This document shows positions 15,174 to 18,959 of a stretch of DNA of 18,959 nucleotides, piece after piece. The DNA is taken from NCBI GenBank assembly GCA_034433305.1, contig DAOUAM010000018.1, positions 1 to 18,959 of the forward strand. The letters run 5' to 3'. Below the pieces are notes generated by a model, which worked only from the letters and a program-made list of their open reading frames with translations, was not told the DNA's origin and did not search any database. Position numbers and translations under genes: made by a program. The DNA is from DAOUAM01 sp034433305. GTDB lineage: Bacteria > Chloroflexota > Dehalococcoidia > Lucifugimonadales > DAOUAM01. Within the stretch, counting starts at the first letter, position 1. The number at the start of each line of letters is the position of its first letter.

Positions 15174-16391
15174 ATGGGCTTTCAGAAGTACGACATAGGG
15201 GTTATCGGGGGAGGGATCATCGGCCTTGCCACGGCCATGAGGCTGGCACAGGAGTTCCCCAGGTACAAGGTAGCGGTGCTGGAGAAGGAGTCGGAGATAG
15301 CCCAGCACCAGACAGGCCACAACAGTGGCGTTATCCACGCTGGCATCTACTACGCGCCTGGCTCCCAGAAGGCCAACTTCTGCTCCACCGGCGGCAAGCT
15401 GCTGCGCCAGTTCTGCGACGAGCGCGGCATTCCCTACGAGATGTGCGGCAAGGTGATTGTCGCCACCAGCGAATCGGAGCTACCGGGCCTGCAGGAGCTA
15501 TACCGTCGTGGCACCGCCAACGGCGCCGAGGGCCTGGAGGTCGTCAGCCCTGAGCGGCTGAAGGAGCTGGAGCCTCACGCGGCCGGCGTCAAGGCCATCT
15601 GGTCGCCCAACACGGGCATCATAGACTATCGCAAGGTAGCCAGCGCCTACGCCACCGAGATGCGTGAGAGCGGTGGCGACCTGTTCACGGGCACCTGGGT
15701 AATGTCCATAGCCCGGCGGGACGGCTCTCTGTACCTGGAGACCAGCAAGGGCGAGCTACAGACGAAGTACGTCATCAACTGCGCCGGGCTTCACGCCGAT
15801 AAAGTCGCCCGCATGATGGGCGTGGACATCGGTGTGAGGATAGTGCCGTTCCGAGGCGAGTACTTCTCCATCAGGCCGGACAGGGCGCACCTGGTGCGCG
15901 GCCTCATCTACCCGGTGCCCAATCCCAGGCTGCCCTTCCTGGGCGTCCACTTTACCAGGCGCATCACCGGCGAGGTCGAGGCTGGCCCCAACGCCGTCCT
16001 GGCCTTCGCTCGCGAAGGCTACAGGAAGACCTCCTTCAACCTGGGCGATGTAATCGGGACGCTGGGTTACACTGGCTTCTGGCGCATGGCCAGGACCTAC
16101 TGGAAGACGGGCGTGGATGAGCAGTACCGCTCCATCTTCAAGAGCGTGTTCCTACGCTCGCTCCAGACCCTGGTGCCAGAGATAAAGATGGAGGACCTGG
16201 TCGAGCCGGGCGCTGGCGTCCGCGCCCAGGCCGTCAACCGCAAGGGGCAGCTTCTGCAGGACTTCAGCATCGCCGAGACGCAGAACGCCATTCACGTGCT
16301 TAACGCCCCATCGCCAGGGGCTACCTCGTCCCTGACTATCAGCCGCTACATTGTGGACCTCGCCAGGAAGTCCTTCAGCCTTGAGGGCTGA
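15174..16391 (+). CDS. lhgO: L-2-hydroxyglutarate oxidase/dehydrogenase (LhgO)
   Basis: FAD-dependent oxidation of L-2-hydroxyglutarate to 2-oxoglutarate, passing electrons to oxygen or quinone. The 405-residue protein has the DAO-family FAD fold (YDIGVIGGGIIGLATAMRLA, 6-25), the LhgO signature HQTGHNSGVIHAGIYYAPGS (about 44-63), VINCAGLHADKVA and the C-terminal APSPGATSSLTI. The frame is open from 15003, but ATG 15174 is preceded by GGAG at 7-nt spacing and starts at the family's usual place; the added 57 codons look non-coding. The sugar isomerase-like gene follows after 42 bp and is probably in the same operon. A less specific DAO-family dehydrogenase is the alternative, but the signature fit is good. 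Confidence 0.92.
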   Translation: MGFQKYDIGVIGGGIIGLATAMRLAQEFPRYKVAVLEKESEIAQHQTGHNSGVIHAGIYYAPGSQKANFCSTGGKLLRQFCDERGIPYEMCGKVIVATSESELPGLQELYRRGTANGAEGLEVVSPERLKELEPHAAGVKAIWSPNTGIIDYRKVASAYATEMRESGGDLFTGTWVMSIARRDGSLYLETSKGELQTKYVINCAGLHADKVARMMGVDIGVRIVPFRGEYFSIRPDRAHLVRGLIYPVPNPRLPFLGVHFTRRITGEVEAGPNAVLAFAREGYRKTSFNLGDVIGTLGYTGFWRMARTYWKTGVDEQYRSIFKSVFLRSLQTLVPEIKMEDLVEPGAGVRAQAVNRKGQLLQDFSIAETQNAIHVLNAPSPGATSSLTISRYIVDLARKSFSLEG

Positions 16392-16433
16392 CCTGACGAG
16401 TAGCACAGCCAGAGCAACAGGAGGGAGCTACGG

Positions 16434-17351
16434 ATGAAGATCGCGTATGCCTTTCGTCGAGGGACATTCTACCCCTACGTGGCAGGGCAGTCCTGGGCGC
16501 TGCCCGATGGCCAGGTCAGGGCCAGGTACCTCCGGCACGTCAAGGACATAGGCTTTGACGGCATCGAGCTGGGCCTGGACAGCTTCGGCGGCATCGAGGC
16601 CACCAGGGAGCAGGTGCTTGCGGTGCGCCGGCAACTGGAGGACGCCGGCGTGCCCTGCGCCTGCGTACGGGCTGGCGGGGGCCTGTGCCAGCCCAACGTG
16701 GCCCGGCAGAACCAGCGCAGGCTGGAAAAGGCCGTCCAGGTGGCCGAGTGGGTGGGCGCGTCGGTGGTCAACACAGCGCTGGCCACTCCGCCACGCAACC
16801 GCAAGCTGGGCAGCACCCAGGTGGGCTACCCCACGGCGCCCGGCTCCAGCCAGTTCGCCACCGAAGAGGACTTCATCCGCACGGCCCAGGTGCTGCACGA
16901 GGTAGGCGAGCGCGCCGGCGCGGCCGGGCTGGTCATTACCATCGAGGTACACCAGCACTCCATCGCCGACAATAGCTGGTCAACGCTGCACCTGCTGGAG
17001 CTTACCGATAGCCCATACGTCTTCGCTAACCCGGACCTGGGGAACATCTACTGGAACTACGACGTGCCGGAGGAGTCCTCGGAGGAGGCCATCCTGGCGC
17101 TGGCGCCCCACTCCAGGTACTGGCACTGCAAGAACCTGCACCGGGTCTATTTGGCCGACATGGAGCGTTCGACCTTCATCCGCGTCCCGCTGCCCGACGG
17201 CGACATAGACTATCGCTTCGCCATCAACGCCATGCAGGACGCGGGCTTCGACGGCTACCTGGCCATCGAGGGCGCGAACCTGGGCGACCAGCTCCACGCC
17301 GACCGGCGCAGCGTGGAGTACGTCAGGAGCATCCTGGCCGAGCCACGCTAG
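16434..17351 (+). CDS. Sugar phosphate isomerase/epimerase (xylose isomerase-like TIM barrel)
   Basis: A 305-residue TIM-barrel protein of the IolE/hydroxypyruvate-isomerase type. Early barrel strands show GFDGIELGLDSFGG; the likely metal ligands of the family are all visible: Glu in ITIEVHQHS, Asp in FANPDLGNIYW, His in YWHCKNLH and Glu in LAIEGANLG. Members isomerise or epimerise small sugars, or dehydrate inosose; the substrate here is unknown. ATG 16434 has AGGAGG at 9-nt spacing. It follows lhgO by 42 bp, which hints at joint use on hydroxy-acid or sugar-acid degradation, but nothing in the sequence proves this. Confidence 0.88.
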   Translation: MKIAYAFRRGTFYPYVAGQSWALPDGQVRARYLRHVKDIGFDGIELGLDSFGGIEATREQVLAVRRQLEDAGVPCACVRAGGGLCQPNVARQNQRRLEKAVQVAEWVGASVVNTALATPPRNRKLGSTQVGYPTAPGSSQFATEEDFIRTAQVLHEVGERAGAAGLVITIEVHQHSIADNSWSTLHLLELTDSPYVFANPDLGNIYWNYDVPEESSEEAILALAPHSRYWHCKNLHRVYLADMERSTFIRVPLPDGDIDYRFAINAMQDAGFDGYLAIEGANLGDQLHADRRSVEYVRSILAEPR

Positions 17352-17361
17352 CACGGCCCCA

Positions 17362-17403
17362 GGGCCTGGTGGCATTCAAGGGGCGTCTTGGGCTGCCAGG
17401 CCC
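17362..17403 (+). terminator. Weak hairpin after the lhgO operon
   Basis: GGGCCTGG (17362-17369) pairs with CCAGGCCC (17396-17403); two wobble and two normal pairs extend the stem to 12. The loop is 18 nt and no U-tract follows, so termination here is doubtful. It ends 6 nt before the tRNA promoter. Confidence 0.3.
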
Positions 17404-17409
17404 ATCCAG

Positions 17410-17438
17410 TTGACGGGCGGACGCTGGCTCTTTATGCT
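17410..17438 (+). promoter_or_regulatory. Promoter of tRNA-Gly
   Basis: TTGACG (17410-17415), 17-bp spacer, TATGCT (17433-17438); 5 of 6 and 4 of 6 matches. The start would be near 17445, just before the mature tRNA 5' end at 17449, so the leader is only a few nucleotides. Confidence 0.78.
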
Positions 17439-17448
17439 AGAAATATAA

Positions 17449-17523
17449 GCGGGAGTAGCTCAGCGGTAGAGCTCCTGCCTTCCAAGCAGGCTGTCGCGGG
17501 TTCGAGTCCCGTCTCCCGCTCCA
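17449..17523 (+). tRNA. tRNA-Gly (anticodon TCC)
   Basis: A complete cloverleaf: acceptor GCGGGAG pairs perfectly with CTCCCGC (17513-17519); D-stem GCTC/GAGC; anticodon stem CCTGC/GCAGG around loop CTTCCAA with anticodon TCC at 17481-17483; T-arm GCGGG/CCCGT around TTCGAGT (one G-U pair). The discriminator is T17520 and CCA is encoded (17521-17523). It reads GGA and, by wobble, GGG. No integrase gene or repeat of its 3' end is visible nearby, so it does not look like an occupied attachment site. Confidence 0.98.
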
Positions 17524-17553
17524 GTGCATCGGCTGTAGAACGGTCGGAAATCT

Positions 17554-18063
17554 TCACCTGCACACCACTAGCTTGATGGATTCGGGCAGCGCAGGTGACT
17601 GGCACCCATACCACGCCCCCTGTCCCACGGTCGCCACGCTCCAGAAGAGTGTATCGTTCTGGGCGTCGTAGCCAAGAATCTGGAACACCTGCAGGGTGCT
17701 GTCCTCCTGGTATAGTTGCAGTTGTCCATTTGCCTCCACCCACTGGAAGGCGACCTGCACTGACGGCTGAATGGAAGGGTCCACCGGAATGGTGCGGTAC
17801 ACGCCTGAGCCGTTGGGGAAGAAGTGGTAGCGGGTCATGACCGGAAAGAACTGGAACCACGTCCGCGCTAACCCCTGACCGGCGCTCTCTCCTGGTCCCA
17901 TGCTGGAGGTAGGCTGGGTTGGCCCAGCAGTAGGTGACGGCGACTCGGAGACAGACCCGGTCGGCTCCGTTGGCGGGTTGTCATCAGTCAGGCAGGCGCT
18001 CAGGGAGAGCGTTACCAGGGCCAGGACTGTTGCAATGGAGAAGTTGCCTTCTGGTAGCCGCAT
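17554..18063 (-). CDS. Putative lipoprotein, unknown function
   Basis: I do not recognise the family. The 169-residue protein starts with a lipoprotein signal: hydrophobic segment ATVLALVTLSLSA and lipobox LSAC with acylated Cys at 24. A Pro/Thr/Ser-rich linker (about 28-60) follows, typical of surface-tethered proteins. The rest (about 65-169) is rich in Tyr, Phe, Gln and Gly with alternating patterns (YHFFPNGSGVYRTI, QWVEANGQLQLYQ, LGYDAQNDTLFWSV), suggesting a small beta-sheet or lipocalin-like domain; two Cys near the C-terminus could form a disulfide. The frame extends to 18171, but ATG 18063 has AAGGGGAAGGG upstream and begins the signal peptide. The gene is convergent with tRNA-Gly and has a promoter at 18162-18191. 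Confidence 0.82.
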   Translation of the reverse strand: MRLPEGNFSIATVLALVTLSLSACLTDDNPPTEPTGSVSESPSPTAGPTQPTSSMGPGESAGQGLARTWFQFFPVMTRYHFFPNGSGVYRTIPVDPSIQPSVQVAFQWVEANGQLQLYQEDSTLQVFQILGYDAQNDTLFWSVATVGQGAWYGCQSPALPESIKLVVCR

Positions 18064-18161
18064 ATTCCCTTCCCCTTGATACGGCCTCCTCGCGTAAGGG
18101 GACACTCCACGCCCAGGCAGGCGGCCTGAATTGTTATGCCCTGGGTTGGTCGAAGTGCTAT

Positions 18162-18191
18162 AACATACCAATGCCCGACCTTACGAGTCAA
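18162..18191 (-). promoter_or_regulatory. Promoter of the lipoprotein gene
   Basis: On the minus strand: TTGACT (18191-18186), 18-bp spacer, TATGTT (18167-18162). The leader to ATG 18063 is about 90 nt. A 10-bp palindrome GGTGTACACC (18239-18248) lies about 50 bp upstream and could be an operator. The promoter falls inside the longer open frame, which supports the shorter protein. Confidence 0.6.
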
Positions 18192-18273
18192 TTGCACGGA
18201 AAGAGGCAGGGGCATTACTGGAGTCCCAGTTGTCGAGGGGTGTACACCAGCGGTACAGCGTATAACCATGGCT

Positions 18274-18786
18274 TCAGGGGCTGGCCTGCCGCTGCATCTC
18301 GCGCAGAAGCTCCAGGGCAGTCTCGGTGGTAGTCCGGGCGAGGGCAAGGCGGCGCACCAGGTCCATTTCACTGGTGCCCCTCTCGATAACGTCCAGGCAG
18401 GCGGCAATCATCCTGAGCACCTTTTGAAGCTCCAGCTCAAGCTGCCTGGTCTGGGATGGGTGCGACTCGCTACCCTGGCCGGAAAATGGCATGGCCTGGA
18501 CAAAGAAACCCAGGACCGCCTTGTGGCCGGCCGTCAACGGGGCTATGGTCAACGACAGGGGTATGGCGGCGCCGCTCTTATGGTTGGCCTCTGCCTCTCC
18601 GTGCCAGCGTGTGCCTTCCTCGGCGGTGGAAGCGAGGGTCCTGTCTGCCCCGGGGAAGATGTCCTCAAGGGACATGCCACGCAGCTCGTCCACATCGAAG
18701 CCTGTCAGCGCCACGAAGGCCGGGTTCACGCTGACAATGCATCCGCTGGTATCCAGTACGGCCATGCCTGGCATCGCTCTGTCCAT
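18274..18786 (-). CDS. PAS-domain protein
   Basis: A 170-residue protein with one PAS domain (about 5-100): MAVLDTSGCIVSVNPAFVALTGFDVDELRGMSLEDIFP, then HKSGAAIPLSLTIAPL. The C-terminal part (about 110-168) is helical and charged, with heptad-like Leu/Val spacing (QLELELQKVLRMIAACLDVIE), so it may dimerise. No kinase, GGDEF or DNA-binding output is present. ATG 18786 has GGGAG at 7-nt spacing. The frame continues without stops to a GTG at 18852 inside the IS terminal repeat; the stretch between IS and ATG reads plausibly as protein (AREGLQAGSGA), so the gene may be the 3' part of a longer one cut by the IS. Otherwise only its promoter was displaced. Confidence 0.78.
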   Translation of the reverse strand: MDRAMPGMAVLDTSGCIVSVNPAFVALTGFDVDELRGMSLEDIFPGADRTLASTAEEGTRWHGEAEANHKSGAAIPLSLTIAPLTAGHKAVLGFFVQAMPFSGQGSESHPSQTRQLELELQKVLRMIAACLDVIERGTSEMDLVRRLALARTTTETALELLREMQRQASP

Positions 18787-18826
18787 CGCACCACTCCCTG
18801 CCTGAAGTCCTTCACGAGCGATACTA

Positions 18827-18959
18827 GGGCGTGTTTGAAAACCTAGAGCCACATGATAATGGCCGCAATGATGAGCAGCGTATGATAGGTTACCGCCAGC
18901 TTCTCATAGCGGGTCGCAATGGCCCGGTACTGCTTGAGGCGGTTGATCAGCCGCTCCAC
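18827..18959 (-). mobile_element. IS5-family insertion sequence, one end only
   Basis: The terminal sequence GGGCGTGTTTGAAAACC begins at about 18827, directly after CTAG/TA (18824-18827), fitting an IS5-group terminal inverted repeat with a short TA-containing target duplication. The transposase stop lies within or beside it. The rest of the element is beyond the window, so the left and right ends and group cannot be compared. Confidence 0.75.
18843..18959 (-). CDS. IS5-family transposase, C-terminal fragment
   Basis: The minus strand reads VERLINRLKQYRAIATRYEKL followed by AVTYHTLLIIAAIIMWL and a TAG stop at 18845-18843. This is the conserved C-terminus of IS5/IS427-type DDE transposases (typically RYEKLAxNYLAxxxLAxIxIWL), including the helix with the final catalytic Glu region. 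The N-terminal part is outside the window, so whether it is intact is unknown. Confidence 0.85.
   Translation of the reverse strand: MERLINRLKQYRAIATRYEKLAVTYHTLLIIAAIIMWL

Noticed and set aside
17449..17523. tRNA-Gly as an attachment site for a genomic island reaching the IS at the right edge.
   Set aside because: No integrase gene and no visible copy of the tRNA 3' end downstream in the window.

Overview
The window is GC-rich bacterial chromosome, densely coded on both strands. The gene content suggests a Chloroflexota bacterium, possibly near Dehalococcoidia/SAR202. This is inference from SecD with a Pro/Thr-rich insert, the PYROXD2-like and LhgO-like FAD enzymes, a ferritin-VIT1 fusion and an HTH-GAF-PAS histidine kinase; there is no rRNA or marker tree to settle it. 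Several genes are housekeeping (secDF, nfo, tRNA-Gly) and the rest look accessory. An IS5-type element enters at the right edge.

Layout. At 1-2245 lies secD (5' end cut by the window) and secF, closed by a textbook 17-bp-stem terminator. At 2323-5671, on the minus strand, is a tight three-gene operon: a beta-hydroxyacid-dehydrogenase-like protein, a zinc MDR reductase and a biotin carboxylase. Its promoter diverges from that of nfo (endonuclease IV, 5836-6690). At 6691-7071 is a gene-free stretch with a CPEPAEG-type dispersed repeat and an 18-bp perfect inverted repeat. At 7072-7869 (minus) is a DoxX/DoxD-like membrane protein. At 8071-11120 is a signalling cluster: a hybrid kinase (excisionase/MerR-type HTH, DevS-like GAF, PAS, HisKA, HATPase), an overlapping OmpR/PhoB-type response regulator, and a receiver-only regulator with its own promoter. 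At 11413-12540 is a membrane ferritin-VIT1 fusion. At 12727-15024 (minus) are a PYROXD2-like FAD oxidoreductase and AlaX. At 15174-17351 (plus) are lhgO and a TIM-barrel sugar isomerase-like gene. At 17449-17523 is tRNA-Gly(TCC) with its own promoter. At 17554-18786 (minus) are a lipoprotein and a PAS-domain protein. At 18827-18959 is one end of an IS5-family element.

How the parts fit. The best candidate for something new is the signalling cluster. In both intergenic regions flanking the kinase/regulator operon I see hexamers of the CTCACA/TTCACA/TTTACA type at 11-bp spacing, arranged as two pairs about 20-21 bp apart. Spacing of 11 bp is what OmpR/PhoB-family regulators bind. Upstream of the receiver-only gene the last hexamer ends exactly 10 bp before a TATACT -10 box. 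I infer a local regulon in which the OmpR-type regulator controls the DoxX-like gene, its own operon and the receiver-only gene. The kinase's N-terminal DNA-binding domain is unusual and could place the sensor itself on DNA. None of this has been tested here by search or experiment.
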